Source: an uncultured Coriobacteriaceae bacterium
Lineage (GTDB): Bacteria; Actinomycetota; Coriobacteriia; Coriobacteriales; Atopobiaceae
DNA: 50,470 bases
Direction of reading: 5' to 3'
Assembly: GCA_902803315.1 (NCBI GenBank)
Contig: CADCPM010000097.1
Coordinates: 1 to 50,470, forward strand
The position numbers and the translations under genes are program-made. Each line of letters begins with the position of its first letter. Position 1 is the first letter of the stretch. Shown here one piece after another: positions 35,998-45,544 of this stretch. The notes below the pieces were generated by a model. That model made no database searches. It was not told the origin of the DNA and was given only the letters and a program-made list of their open reading frames with translations.

Positions 35998-36803
35998 ACG
36001 GACCTCCTCTTTGGTTGGCTTTGTCTGGCGACTTCCACCATAGCAGGGGGTCTGGACATTAATTGGGTACCTTACGATGTCAATTCTGGTCTAACAGAGG
36101 TTTGCCAATTTACCTGCCTTGCATGGCGTATTGCGAAAAGTGGCGTAACGACCTCGTCACAGGGAACAATACGAATCGGGCTGCTGACGCGCCGGCGCAT
36201 AGACGAGAGCGACGCGATCTGCAGCGGGGACCTGCGAAGCCACAGCCTCGGTTCGGAATGTCGAAAACCGTTGTATGTATATCAGCCCTTTGTCATGAAG
36301 TGACGGACCCGCGCGGCAACCGCCTCGCTCACGTCGAAGTCGACGCCGTACAGGCTAGGGTTTCCCCAGGAGGACGAGAAGCCGTTCGCACTCGTCGAGC
36401 AGTGGGGCGGCTGCCGGTTACGCGAGCACGTTAGCGATGTAGTTGAGCGCCTGGTCGAGGTCACGCCCCCCCATAGGCAACGTAGCTGGCTGCCGGGCGC
36501 GCCGGCCATTTTAGGCCGACTGGCATTGGTCGAGTTTACCTGGCTCCGGACAGTTGATTGAACCGACGCCAACAGGGCCTCTCTTTGGCAGTCAATCTAG
36601 ATGAGAAGGGTTGCGGCCGTCTCGAATCCATGCATTTCGCATGCGTGGCCCACGCGTCGCCGGTGCAAACCTTGTTGCAAACTCGTCAGTTGCCAAACTC
36701 CAGATATACTCTAGTAACGATTCATGAGATAATTCATACTATGTGATTGGTTTTGCATACATTAGCTAGATAAGGAACGAGAACTGTCGACGGAGTGAGC
36801 GAA
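35998..36803. other. gap upstream of the Fic gene with coding debris
   Basis: No intact gene. On the minus strand near 36290-36490, fragments in two frames (GRDLDQALNYIANVLA, PLLDECERLLVLLGKP, YGVDFDVSEAVAARVRHF) look like the end of a decayed gene. Just before the Fic gene the sequence is AT-rich with a doubled ATTCAT motif (36720-36740), possibly its promoter or operator. Confidence 0.4.
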
Positions 36804-38063
36804 ATGGGAAGTCTGCATAAGGAAGTCTGGGCCTCGAATGGCTCTGGGATGTCGCGTCGTCAGCGAGCGAGCGGGGTGTACTACTGGTATCTCCCAGACA
36901 GGCTTAACGACATGCCTATACAGCTCGACGCCGATGTTGTGGGCGATGTGGTGCGCGCGGAGGTCGCGCTGGCCTCCTGCAAGTCGCGCTCGCCGAGAGG
37001 CCTAGAGGGCATCGCGAGGCTCATGCTCAGGTCGGAAGCAGTTTCCTCGTCGCAAATCGAGGGTCTTGTGATAGGCGGCAAGCGCCTCATGCGAGCGGAG
37101 CTGCAGGAGATGGATCCAAAGAACGTGCGCTACGACGAGCGCGCCGCCGAAATCCTTGCCAATATCCACGCGGCCGAGGAGGGCATTCGCATCGCAGGGA
37201 CGCAGGATGCCATTACGATGGAGACGCTGCGGGCAATTCATCGGGCGCTCTTTTCTGGAACTCGTCTGGAGGACTGGGGAGGAACCGTGCGCGACGTCCA
37301 GAATTGGGTTGGCGGCGGAGGAACGAACCCGCTTTCGGCGGAGTTCGTTCCGCCCGCGCCCCAGGAGGTGCCGGCGCTTTTGGAGGACCTCGTGGCGTTC
37401 GCGAACCGGATGGACGTTTCGGCCGTGGTGCAGGCTGCACTGTGCCACGCACAGTTCGAGACAATCCATCCCTTCATAGACGGCAACGGCCGTGTCGGCA
37501 GGGCACTTATACAGGTGTGCCTCATGCGACGTGGCGTCGTTGGGGCGGCCGTCCCGCCAGTCTCTCTCGCCCTCGCGACGCAGCGGCTCGACTACTACGC
37601 CTCCCTGAGCAAGTACCAGCACCATACTGATGACGCGGCACGTCACGAGGCCATCAACGACTGGGTATCCTTCTTCTCTGGGGCGGTGGTGCAGGCATGC
37701 GCGGACATGGAGAGGATCGCCGACGACATGGAGAGCTTGAGACTCGCGTGGAGAGGTCGATTGGGCTCGGTGAGGTCCGACTCCACACTGGAGCGCATGC
37801 TCTACCAGTTGCAAGCCATGCCCTACTTCACAGTAAAGACCATGATGCGGGCAGGCGTGGGCAGCAAGCAGTCCGTGAGTAATGCCGTCAGGCGCCTAGT
37901 TGATGCCAAAATCGCGGTCCAGACGAACAGAGGCAAGCGCGAGAGGGTCTTCGAGGTGCCCGAGATGTTCGAGCAGTTCAACATCGTAGAGAGGAGCCTG
38001 GCCAGCCCGGAGCGCAATACGGCCATCGCGCCACCCGTGAGGCCCGTCCCTTACAAGTCGTAA
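36804..38063 (+). CDS. Fic family AMP-transferase
   Basis: This 419-aa enzyme transfers AMP (or another nucleotide moiety) from a nucleotide to protein hydroxyls. The catalytic motif HPFIDGNGRVGR lies near 221-232. The autoinhibitory helix motif (S/T)xxxE(G/N) appears as SSQIEG near residue 80, upstream of the core, i.e. class II Fic. The Fic_N-type start (VYYWYLPDRLNDMPIQLD) and a C-terminal winged-helix-like part (GSKQSVSNAVRRLVDAKI) are present. ACGGAGTGAGCGAA precedes the ATG; a GTG three codons earlier is less likely. The gene is intact although an IS remnant begins directly after its stop. Confidence 0.93.
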   Translation: MGSLHKEVWASNGSGMSRRQRASGVYYWYLPDRLNDMPIQLDADVVGDVVRAEVALASCKSRSPRGLEGIARLMLRSEAVSSSQIEGLVIGGKRLMRAELQEMDPKNVRYDERAAEILANIHAAEEGIRIAGTQDAITMETLRAIHRALFSGTRLEDWGGTVRDVQNWVGGGGTNPLSAEFVPPAPQEVPALLEDLVAFANRMDVSAVVQAALCHAQFETIHPFIDGNGRVGRALIQVCLMRRGVVGAAVPPVSLALATQRLDYYASLSKYQHHTDDAARHEAINDWVSFFSGAVVQACADMERIADDMESLRLAWRGRLGSVRSDSTLERMLYQLQAMPYFTVKTMMRAGVGSKQSVSNAVRRLVDAKIAVQTNRGKRERVFEVPEMFEQFNIVERSLASPERNTAIAPPVRPVPYKS

Positions 38064-38065
38064 AG

Positions 38066-38963
38066 CAGCACGTTTCGAGCTGGTGCGTAAGGTCGCAGGC
38101 CAAGTGGGGGCACGAGCCCGCCTGCCCGTCGTGCGGCGGCAGGACCGCATGGCTTGACGGACACACCCCCGCCGGAAGGCGCCGCCACCGATGCCCCGCA
38201 TGCGGCGAGAGGTTCAGCGCCCTCACCGGCACGGTCTTCGCCGCGGCCAAGCTGCCGCTGCGCAAGATCATGGGGATCGTCGAGGTGATGTGCCACAACG
38301 CGTCGCTGCGCCTCATCGAGCTGACCTGCGAGGTCAGCCACAACACCGCCTTCCTGTGACGCCACAAGGTCTTCTCCACCGTGAGCGGCTGGCAGGACCG
38401 CGTGGTGCTCTCGGGCCGCGTCTGGGTCGACGAGTTGCACTTCGAGGACACCCGCGTCGGGCGCGAGCCAGGGAGGCCAGGCGGAGGGGCCTGTCCAAGG
38501 ACAAGGTCTGCGTCGTCGTCGCGATCGACTCCTGGGGCCAGGCGCTCGCGATCGTCAGCGAGAACGGCAAGCCGTCCACCAAGAGGATCAACAAGGCGCT
38601 CAAGAGGCACATCAGGAAGGGCTCGACCATCGTCCACGACCGCGAGAAGGCCCACAACGCCCTCGTGAGGGAGCTCGGCCTCGTGGACGAGCGCTACAAG
38701 GCCGTCACCACCGACCCCACCTGCCTGGAGCAGATGGCCCTCGTGAACCACCTCTGGTCCTGGATCCACCGCTACGTCGAGCGCTTCGCCTGCATGCGCT
38801 CCGAGAACCTCCAGGCCTATCTCGACTGGTTCGTGTACCCGCACAGGGCTCACAGGGACGAGAAGAAGTGGCCCGTAGAAGAAAGGGTCGTTCGCCATCT
38901 GGCCCTGTCAAACGGCACTTACCTGCGCAAATGGTGACTTTCTATCGCCACGTTTGTAGACCC
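38066..38963 (+). mobile_element. inactivated IS1595-type (ISXO2-like) insertion sequence
   Basis: The transposase frame shows a zinc ribbon (EPACPSCGG ... RCPACGERF), the ALTGTVFAAAKLPLRKIMG segment and a DDE region (VWVDELHFED; later SKDKVCVVVAIDSWGQA). The first about 40 residues are missing. TGA at 38357-38359 replaces an expected Trp, and a frameshift lies near 38465-38490. The C-terminal half then stays open to 38937. A likely right end is the segment finishing at 38963 (GTGACTTTCTATCGCCACG then TTTGTAGACCC). No matching left end was found after the Fic gene. Confidence 0.8.
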
Positions 38964-39398
38964 TCGTAAATCCCTAAGAACCCCCTGGAGAGTTGCCTTG
39001 AGAGTTAAGTTGGCGCGCACGCGACTTTTGCTTATGGTGCCATCTGGCTGTTTACAATCGTCAAGCCCCTCCCTAAGGAATGTCGATAGCGATGGGTCGG
39101 AGCAGGAGCTAAGAATTCGAGCCAAGATAGTGTTTTTAAGCGCTGTCTCCATCGTCATTACGCGAGGATAAAAGCACGCTTTCATGGACGCATCAAAGTC
39201 GTAGATGCTTTTTAGGTCTTCTTACGAAGAGAGCGCCAGCGGATTGTTGGGCTTTCGCGCAAAACGCAATCCCTTGTAGCCGTGAAAGTAGCCCATGTTA
39301 CGCAGCCTAAGCTTGTCAGCACTTCCGCGCAAGTCGCTAAATCCGTGGTCTTCCCGCAAGTGCTTCATAAGCTTGTTGAGGTCCCAGGCTTCCTTCAT
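38919..39398 (-). pseudogene. Abi_2-family abortive infection gene, broken
   Basis: The frame from the ATG at 39398 (GAGGGAAG upstream) encodes an Abi_2-like N-terminus: LNKLMKHLREDHGFSDL, ADKLRLRNMGYFHGYKG and IYDFDASMKACFYPRVMTME, then TALKNTILARILSS. A TAA interrupts it at 39222-39224, and the 3' half of the gene is replaced by the end of the insertion sequence. The remaining frame runs into the IS and stops at 38919. Abi_2 proteins (AbiD/AbiF) act in phage abortive infection; this copy is not functional. Confidence 0.65.
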
Positions 39399-39701
39399 GT
39401 CTTCCCTCGGCCATACTGTCTGTCGCGGATAACGTTTTCAAGCTTCATGCTACCGTAAAGCCCTACCACGCTTAGATGTGAGTTTATTTTTTGACAAGAC
39501 GTCCTCTGCGAGGCATTGATACGCGCAAGGTGTCGAATGACGTCCAATTCCCCCGATGATCGAAGTTACTGCCGCTTCGCCACATTGACGTTATCCCATC
39601 GGTTTGCCACGGCAGCAAAAGAGCCACTACATTGAATATTGCCTGATTTATTCCGAGATGAAACGGTTTACCCAGAAAATTGGTCAATCTCTTTTAGACG
39701 C
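39399..39701. other. gap between abi remnant and membrane protein gene
   Basis: 303 bp, AT-richer than the core. A 67-codon frame with a TTG start (minus 39484-39687, TNFLGKPFHLGINQAIFN...) is possible but has no strong ribosome site or family match. Confidence 0.35.
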
Positions 39702-40319
39702 TTAACTTCCACCCGGCTTTGCCGTTTCCCTGCTTTCGTGAACACGCTTCTTGTAATAATCATTTAAAAGTACATATGTCTTCAAAAGCTCTTTATTTAG
39801 GACCTCTTGTTCATCGACTTGCTTATTGTTTTCATCTTTTTCGTAGTCGATTATATAGCCGATTGCATTAATCGCTCGCATGATATCGATGTAGTACCAA
39901 AGCAACACAACGATGAATAACACTAACATCGGCGCCCAAAAGGTAGTAAAAGCCCAATGAATCCACTTGTTTTTGCCACTGTCTATAACATCAAAGACGC
40001 CAAGAGCACCCATGCCGACGTTCAAACCTGTGATGATTGTGAGGGTCCGCCCAGCATGCCGACTACGTCTCATGGATTTTTCGGCAATGTCAAATGCGCG
40101 ATACTTAAGTATGGCAAGCACCTGTATTTGCTTCTCGGTCGGATCATCACCCGCAAGCGTGCAGAGCATTTGGTATGCATCTGCATCACGCTTGACCTTG
40201 GAACGCCATCCAAATCTATTATTAAAGAAGCTCCAAATCAAAGGTGTGAACACAGGTATAAGTATTTTGAACACATCAATAACGAAGTTGTAGGTTACCC
40301 TCAATGCCTCAGCGTCCAA
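39702..40319 (-). CDS. uncharacterised three-helix membrane protein
   Basis: 205 aa when read from a TTG start placed 6 nt after AAGGAGG; the longer frame to 40526 has no ribosome site. A first hydrophobic helix (FKILIPVFTPLIWSFF) is followed by a charged cytoplasmic region, a second helix (TLTIITGLNVGMGALGVFDV) and a third (TTFWAPMLVLFIVVLLWYYI). A C-terminal charged coil (NKQVDEQEVLNKELLKTYV) ends the protein. The helix-plus-soluble arrangement recalls membrane effectors in defence loci, but no family was recognised. Base composition is low-GC, consistent with transfer. Confidence 0.55.
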   Translation of the reverse strand: MDAEALRVTYNFVIDVFKILIPVFTPLIWSFFNNRFGWRSKVKRDADAYQMLCTLAGDDPTEKQIQVLAILKYRAFDIAEKSMRRSRHAGRTLTIITGLNVGMGALGVFDVIDSGKNKWIHWAFTTFWAPMLVLFIVVLLWYYIDIMRAINAIGYIIDYEKDENNKQVDEQEVLNKELLKTYVLLNDYYKKRVHESRETAKPGGS

Positions 40320-40417
40320 ATCGTCCCTCCTTGCCCCAGCAGTCGCAAGACTTTGCGAGTCACGGAAATATAATAGTTTGTTCTGATAAATTCCACCGCA
40401 TGCGTAAACGGTAACGC

Positions 40418-40474
40418 ATCTTCGCCTGCAGCGTAATCGGCACGACAATCGTTGACAACCCTCAAAAAGGCTTG
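40418..40474 (-). pseudogene. remnant of the XRE-regulator C-terminus, copy 3
   Basis: Nineteen codons QAFLRVVNDCRADYAAGED match the conserved end of the broken regulator at 34697-35257 (ASRLLVNNDCRVYHATGED). Nothing else of that gene is recognisable. It shows that the regulator module was once present a third time. Confidence 0.5.
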
Positions 40475-40575
40475 CGATGTCCCCGCGGCAGCAATGCAGC
40501 AGGAAGAAGCGCAAGGAGCATGCCAAACAGTGTCTTAATTTCTAAAAGCAAAAAATAACAGTAAGGGAACGATGG

Positions 40576-40890
40576 ATGACAACCGACGGAACCTGCTACA
40601 GGGCAATGGTCCGCTTCAAACCCGTGAAGCTACCCGTCTTCGACGACTTTCCGACGACGTCGATGGAGGCCGTCAACTCCGTTGTACTCTTCGTAATTTT
40701 TGAAACGATCGAGGGAGAAAGGTCAACGCCCATCGCATCACAGCTCGAGCTAAGCGAGTGGTACCTGAGAATAGAGGGAGAGCTCAACACCTACTCCACA
40801 CTAGGTTACGAGGTATCCGCTTGCAGGTATCTTGACATAGAGGGGCCATCATGCACAAATGAGCTGCCGAAAACAAACCAAGAAGGATAG
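40576..40890 (+). CDS. uncharacterised 104-aa protein
   Basis: Small soluble protein with a beta-rich pattern (SVVLFVIFETIEGE, LSEWYLRIEGELNTYSTLGY). GTAAGGGAACGATGG precedes the ATG. No family was recognised. Its 3' end overlaps a 40-codon zinc-ribbon-like frame, and it lies in the same direction as the DUF4062 gene 140 nt downstream, so the three may be co-transcribed. Confidence 0.5.
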   Translation: MTTDGTCYRAMVRFKPVKLPVFDDFPTTSMEAVNSVVLFVIFETIEGERSTPIASQLELSEWYLRIEGELNTYSTLGYEVSACRYLDIEGPSCTNELPKTNQEG

Positions 40891-40981
40891 CGGTCGGTAC
40901 AACTTATGCCGGAACTGCGGTACCGCCTTCATCGGATGGGCGGCACCAAGACGTGTTACCACTCGCTATGCGTTAGACTGA
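40859..40981 (+). CDS. possible 40-aa zinc-ribbon peptide
   Basis: An ATG frame overlapping the end of the 104-aa gene encodes MSCRKQTKKDSGRYNLCRNC then GTAFIGWAAPRR, with the CxNCGxxF half of a zinc ribbon and one more upstream Cys. No clear ribosome site. It may be a remnant of a transposase zinc finger or a small regulator. Confidence 0.25.
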   Translation: MSCRKQTKKDSGRYNLCRNCGTAFIGWAAPRRVTTRYALD

Positions 40982-41030
40982 AACGATGCGAATGCATGAC
41001 CAGCAGTACTTCGCGGGAGGGAGAAGCATC

Positions 41031-41756
41031 ATGTCTGCGAAGCGCATGTTCTCGCTGTTCATCAGCTCCACGTACGAGGACCTAAGGGAGGAACGCCAGG
41101 CCATCATGGGCGTTGCGCTAGAGAGCTCCTTCATTCCGGTCGGTATGGAGCAGTTCCATGCCGCTCCGGTCACGCAGTGGGACGTGATTACAAGAATGAT
41201 CGATGAATGCGATTTCTATCTGCTCATGATTGGTGGACGCTATGGCTCCATAGATGCTGCCGCAGGAATCAGCTATACCGAGAAGGAGTACGAGTACGCA
41301 AAGCAACGGAACACACCAGTTCTCGCTCTCATCAAAGACCCGCATTCGATAACCGGCGACAAGACCGACTTTGGGGATGACAAGTACGAGAAGCAGAAGA
41401 AGCTGGACGAGTTTCGAGAAAGGGTCAAGTCTGACGGCAACACCGTCGATTTTTATAAGGATTTGAACGGCCTGAAATACGCAGCTTCTCAAACCCTTAG
41501 GAAAGCGGTTGACTACGCGCGCCAAGATGCCGGCTGGGTCAGGTACGCGGATGTGGCGGCTGTCATCAACAAAAAGGTCAAGGAGCGGGAGCTGGCGGCC
41601 AGCGAGCTCGTCTCCGACCGGGAGACCATCCTGAAGGATATTCACGAAGCACTCCATACGTTCGAAGATAGGTTACAAACAATTGAAGACAGAGAGCTTA
41701 CTTGGGGTGACTTACCGATCGCAAGCGAAGATGATGTCAAGAGGCTCTTTGAATAA
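41031..41756 (+). CDS. DUF4062 (TIR-like) domain protein
   Basis: This 241-aa protein carries a complete DUF4062 domain at residues 1-95: SLFISSTYEDLREERQAIMG, FIPVGMEQFHAAPVTQWDVI and DFYLLMIGGRYGS, then GISYTEKEYEYA. DUF4062 is a TIR/STIR-related fold often found at the N-terminus of bacterial signalling and conflict proteins. Here it is followed only by a helical, charged tail (DRETILKDIHEALHTFEDRL) with no attached effector domain. GGGAGGGAGAAGCATC precedes this ATG; an ATG 15 codons upstream has no ribosome site. It probably senses or modifies a nucleotide; its partner is unknown. Confidence 0.85.
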   Translation: MSAKRMFSLFISSTYEDLREERQAIMGVALESSFIPVGMEQFHAAPVTQWDVITRMIDECDFYLLMIGGRYGSIDAAAGISYTEKEYEYAKQRNTPVLALIKDPHSITGDKTDFGDDKYEKQKKLDEFRERVKSDGNTVDFYKDLNGLKYAASQTLRKAVDYARQDAGWVRYADVAAVINKKVKERELAASELVSDRETILKDIHEALHTFEDRLQTIEDRELTWGDLPIASEDDVKRLFE

Positions 41757-42181
41757 GCCGCGCTTTGGTGTGGCACTAGCACATTGGCCTTCATTCTCTT
41801 TCGATGCGACTGACGGTTGTGGATCTCCATATTTGGAATAGTGAATGGTGCCCCGTTTTGGTTCCAAAACTCTAAGCGCCTAGAGCTGCGGTACCGACTC
41901 GGATTGCCATCCACGCTATGGTACCTTAAGCCTCGACCAACCGGGTCTGCTGCTCCCGAGCGAACCTGAGCGTATCGCAGCTGTAGCGTATCGCCCCTAT
42001 CGTATTCGAGAGAAAGCCATCCTTCCACCTTCCCCCGACATTGAGGTTCATGGCTCAGCATCCTGTCTATCGAGGTGCTCCCGCTCGGGTCGATGACGCT
42101 CCATTTGCTTTGCTCGTCATGTGCATGCTCCTTCGCAATGCCATGGGCAATTGCCATTGTAATACAGCAACGGCGAATCAA
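41642..42181 (-). CDS. doubtful ORF downstream of the RES-like gene
   Basis: The frame begins 28 nt after the RES-like gene on the same strand (TTG start, or ATG at 42157) but lacks a ribosome site. Its end overlaps the DUF4062 gene antisense. The portion before that overlap (SKWSVIDPSGSTSIDRMLSH, GWLSLEYDRGDTLQLRYAQV) looks moderately protein-like. No family recognised. If it is not a gene, 41757-42209 contains nothing recognisable. Confidence 0.25.
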   Translation of the reverse strand: MIRRCCITMAIAHGIAKEHAHDEQSKWSVIDPSGSTSIDRMLSHEPQCRGKVEGWLSLEYDRGDTLQLRYAQVRSGAADPVGRGLRYHSVDGNPSRYRSSRRLEFWNQNGAPFTIPNMEIHNRQSHRKRMKANVLVPHQSAAYSKSLLTSSSLAIGKSPQVSSLSSIVCNLSSNVWSAS

Positions 42182-42209
42182 TAACCGTCGCTATACACCC
42201 AGACCTCCG

Positions 42210-43310
42210 TCAGCCAAGCGCGTTGCCCCAGGGTAAGGCGTCCTTGTCGTCCCACGTCTCGAACAAGAACTGATCGAATCGGTGAAACTCGGTATCCCTG
42301 TAGTCAAACTGCCTGCGGTATTTACCGACGTTCGTGATGTATTGAGTTCCATCCACGCGCAGCGCATATTCGGACTCGGGCGAAAGGTGCAGTTGGTGGT
42401 ACATCTGGTAGTTCGTAGACTCGTCGACCTTCAGGTGCTCGCAGATGGGGCCATAGTCCCTGCCTGCCCTCCAGTCAGCAAAGAGTGCCAGGTTGATTGC
42501 AGCCCGGGCGAAGGCCTCGTCGCTGACGCGCTTCGAGAAGTACGCGACGCCATCGTGACCGAGCTTCTTGCACGCAATCATGATGCTTTGTGAGACGATG
42601 TATTCGGATTTGAACGAGCGATTGGCCTCGCCCACCCGATACGATGTAGCAATCATGAGCACGAGGAGTTTTATCCATGGCCGCAGACGCTCCTCGTTCA
42701 AGGAGCGTAGGATTCTTAAATCCCTTGTCATCACAGCGAGGTTGAACACGCGTTGGGTACCTTCGAGTATCACAGGCGACACGTTGAAATCGTGCTCCGG
42801 CGGTCTGCCAAGCTCGATCCAGCACCCGTACGACGTGTTCGAGAGATACAGGCTTGTTACCCCGGGGATGCTGAACCGGTACCCCTTCGCCTTCTGCCGC
42901 AGGCAAAAGGGCAGGTGGAGCATCTCGTTCGGGGCGTATGTGCGGGCCTCGGGCTCTGCGCGCGCCCTGAAGAGCTGGATTTCGGACGTACCCCCGCCGG
43001 CGGGAAAGACTACGTCGCCGCCTACTGGAGACAGCGCCATATCGTTGCTCACCAGCCCCCTGACGAGATTCTCCACCCTCTGGTGGGACGTTGCGACGTT
43101 TCCCCTGTAATAGTCGCGCAGCGACTCACACACCTTGTCGGCGTATTTCTTCGCGGCCTTGACCGTGTCCTTGCCGAAGCCGCTGCCCTCGACCGCCTTC
43201 ACGAATCGCGTGAGGCGTCTCCTCAGGTCGGGATAGTATTCATCGTCCTTGTCCACCGAGAACGGAGCGCGGAAGTCATTCTCGCATAGTCGTTCGAATC
43301 CATAGCCCAT
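42210..43310 (-). CDS. RES-like domain protein
   Basis: The region FRARAEPEARTYAPNEMLHL, GYRFSIPGVTSLYLSNTSYG and CWIELGRPPEHDFNVSPVIL has the order of residues of RES domains (Arg near the start, GYRF/GIPxLYL, then E). RES proteins include NAD-degrading toxins. The N-terminal 100 residues are helical and charged, and a long C-terminal part follows. No Xre/MbcA-type antitoxin is adjacent. The start is uncertain: ATG at 43310 has AAGG 5 nt upstream; ATG codons at 43322 and 43358 lie in the same frame, and 43358 overlaps a TATGAT box. Confidence 0.6.
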   Translation of the reverse strand: MGYGFERLCENDFRAPFSVDKDDEYYPDLRRRLTRFVKAVEGSGFGKDTVKAAKKYADKVCESLRDYYRGNVATSHQRVENLVRGLVSNDMALSPVGGDVVFPAGGGTSEIQLFRARAEPEARTYAPNEMLHLPFCLRQKAKGYRFSIPGVTSLYLSNTSYGCWIELGRPPEHDFNVSPVILEGTQRVFNLAVMTRDLRILRSLNEERLRPWIKLLVLMIATSYRVGEANRSFKSEYIVSQSIMIACKKLGHDGVAYFSKRVSDEAFARAAINLALFADWRAGRDYGPICEHLKVDESTNYQMYHQLHLSPESEYALRVDGTQYITNVGKYRRQFDYRDTEFHRFDQFLFETWDDKDALPWGNALG

Positions 43311-43618
43311 TTGCGCCTTCATCTCCCTCACGCAAACCGATGTGGTTAGAAGCATCATAACGCATCGTACGCAGTCTCTATTAATACTTAAAGCAGTGCG
43401 ACACTAAGGAAAGCCAATCAATCGCGAGGCGCATGTTTCCATGGCCGCGTTTGCGACAAGCTATATACGTGATGTCGTCCGCGTCACCCTGCAAATAATA
43501 AAAGGCGCACCCTGCCAAAAGACGATTCCTTTAGCACTCATTCACGATACTGTTCGCCGCACAGGCGCAGTGGACTCCGACTCCCGCAGGACTACTGCGG
43601 GAGGCCAGAGAGCGGGTC
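43311..43618. other. gap with hairpin after broken GT-C gene
   Basis: No gene. On the minus strand, just after the broken GT-C gene, CTCCCGCAG (43581-43589) pairs with CTGCGGGAG (43595-43603). Without a T run it is at best a weak terminator. The other side holds the RES-like gene's promoter region (TATGAT at 43346-43351). Confidence 0.4.
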
Positions 43619-45439
43619 CTAGCGCGCGGGAACGGACCCCGTACGGCTGCCTTCCCCACGCGGGCAAGCAGATGCCTCCCGTCCGGGCGTCGGTCCAAGC
43701 GCGCAAAGCACGACGGGCAACGACGCGATGATGGGCATCATGTAGCGAATCGAACCGTTGACAGGAGACAGCACGCAAACGAGCGCGGCCGCCAGACACG
43801 GCGTCGCCAGCACGACGCCCATCGCCCTCCCTCGTGACACGGCATATCCGAACGACGCCAGAAGGAGCCACATGTAGGCGGCGGCACTCACGAGGAGGCC
43901 CAGGATCGGCATGTACGCAAGCGTGCCGAGCAGCCTAGAAAACAGGCCCCCTGAGCTGGGGACTCCCCACGTAGTGGAAGCCGAATTTCTCCGGATGGAG
44001 GTCTGGGTCCGTGCTCATATGCATCAAGTATCGGTCCACGTGGTCGTCGAGCACCCCACCTGTAAACAGGCATCCATACGTGTTCGCGATCGTTGCCTGC
44101 ACGTAGCAGCCTGGATGGCGCAAGAGCATCGCGGCCCACGCCCCAAAGTACCGTGCGAGGTCTTCCGTCGTGCAGTCCTGCCGAAAGGTATCCTTTACGT
44201 AGTCGGAAAGGTGCGGCCTGTATGCAGTGGCAATCCGATCCACGTCCAGAACGGCGTCTATCGCGGCGCGCTCCTGCTGGGTCACGTCGTCCGCGTGATC
44301 CCGCATATAGCGCACGGTCTGTTGGAAGGGCACGCTGAGCGCCTCCTTTATTGACCCCGGCTGCGCACCCGTTGCCTGCTCTGCCACATAACAAACGCCG
44401 CCAGAGAGCGCCATAACGACAAAGAGCAGCGCCGCCAGCCTCCTCTGCTCACGACGCCTGTCCCGCACGTGGCGCACGCCCAAATAGACCAACATCGCCA
44501 GGAAGAGGGGGGCTATGCTGATGACTCCGTTCTTCCGGAAGACGCATGCCACTACAGACGCGGCCACGAGAATCGCCCATTGGTTCGCCCCGACGCACTC
44601 GTGTCGCTCCCATGCGAGCATGGTCGACGCGGCCGCCGCCACGCTCAGGGCGAACGACGCCGCGAACAATCCGTCTTTGTACAGCTGCTGCGCATAACCG
44701 GAGAAAAGGGGGCACAGCGCGTAGAAGGCAAGCATGCAGACGGTCACGCCTTTGGGAACGCGCATCCGAATCGACAGGGCGACGCAGTACGCGTACGCCG
44801 CTGCCGACAGACAGGACTGAAGCAGTGCGTACAGCAACGCGCCGAGATTGTAGGAGTGAAGCCTCCTTCCCAAATCGACCACAAAGCCCATGAGGAGCGT
44901 GACGGGCACAGGATGGTGGCTCGACCATGGCCGCAGGCCGTAATACTGGCCGAGCTGGTAGAGCGCGTCCCAGCCGACCGAGCCAGGAAAGTACACGAAG
45001 AGGACTACTGCCCAACAACCGAGTATGCAGAGGAAGGAATAGGCGAATGGGAGTCGGCTGAAGCGGGCGCCCGCACGACGAAGCATTGAGCATCGGCCCG
45101 CCCGCACGAGGGCCAAGCGATCCCGCGCCCAGAAATCGTCCAGCCAGGCGAAGGCCTACTCAACGAATACGTAAAAAAGAATCCATAGGCCAACGACGCA
45201 AACAGCACCCTTGATTGAGGCGACCGTGTCGCCCGCCAGCGCATCCCAGCTACCGTCAACATAAAAGCATTGCCCCAGCGCGGTACCGAGGGCAAACACG
45301 AGCGAAACCATCGCAGCCGATTTGTCGACTCGCTCAACCGCAGACAGCGCCGTGCTGTACAGCCTATACAAAGCGAGCCAAACGACAAGGGAGAGGACGC
45401 CGACCGTTGGTTGCGGAAAGGCCTTGTTGAGTTGAGTGC
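43619..45439 (-). pseudogene. polytopic GT-C-like membrane protein (DUF6020-like), broken
   Basis: Reading on the minus strand, an N-terminal part (FPQPTVGVLSLVVWLALYRL ... QCFYVDGSWDALAGD) is cut by TAG at 45156-45158. The same frame resumes (AFAWLDDFWARDRLALVRAG) into the main body (FPGSVGWDALYQLGQYYGLR, WSSHHPVPVTLLMGFVVDLG). Near 43935 a one-base frameshift interrupts GPVF|SRLLGTLAYMPILGLL, after which the C-terminal helices run to 43619. There is no start codon at the 5' end, which abuts another gene fragment. It was likely a membrane glycosyltransferase of surface-polymer synthesis. Confidence 0.7.
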
Positions 45440-45544
45440 CTAGCGCCGAAAGCTTGGGGCGATTTCGTGGGTGTTTGCGATTCCGATCAGTATCATCACG
45501 GCAAGCGTGCTGAGAAGAGAGAGCAATGCGTTGCGAAGCCTCGC
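45440..45544 (-). pseudogene. C-terminal fragment of another membrane protein
   Basis: About 34 codons, RLRNALLSLLSTLAVMILIG then IANTHEIAPSFRR and a stop, form one membrane helix with a short tail. It is joined directly to the 5'-less GT-C gene, so a deletion probably fused two membrane genes. Confidence 0.45.

Noticed and set aside
40320..40526. N-terminal extension of the three-helix membrane protein
   Set aside because: The extension reads through the regulator remnant out of frame and lacks a ribosome site; the TTG at 40319 has AAGGAGG 6 nt upstream.
43441..43731. 96-codon plus-strand ORF
   Set aside because: It overlaps the C-terminal helices of the broken GT-C gene and is rich in Arg and Ala without a ribosome site.
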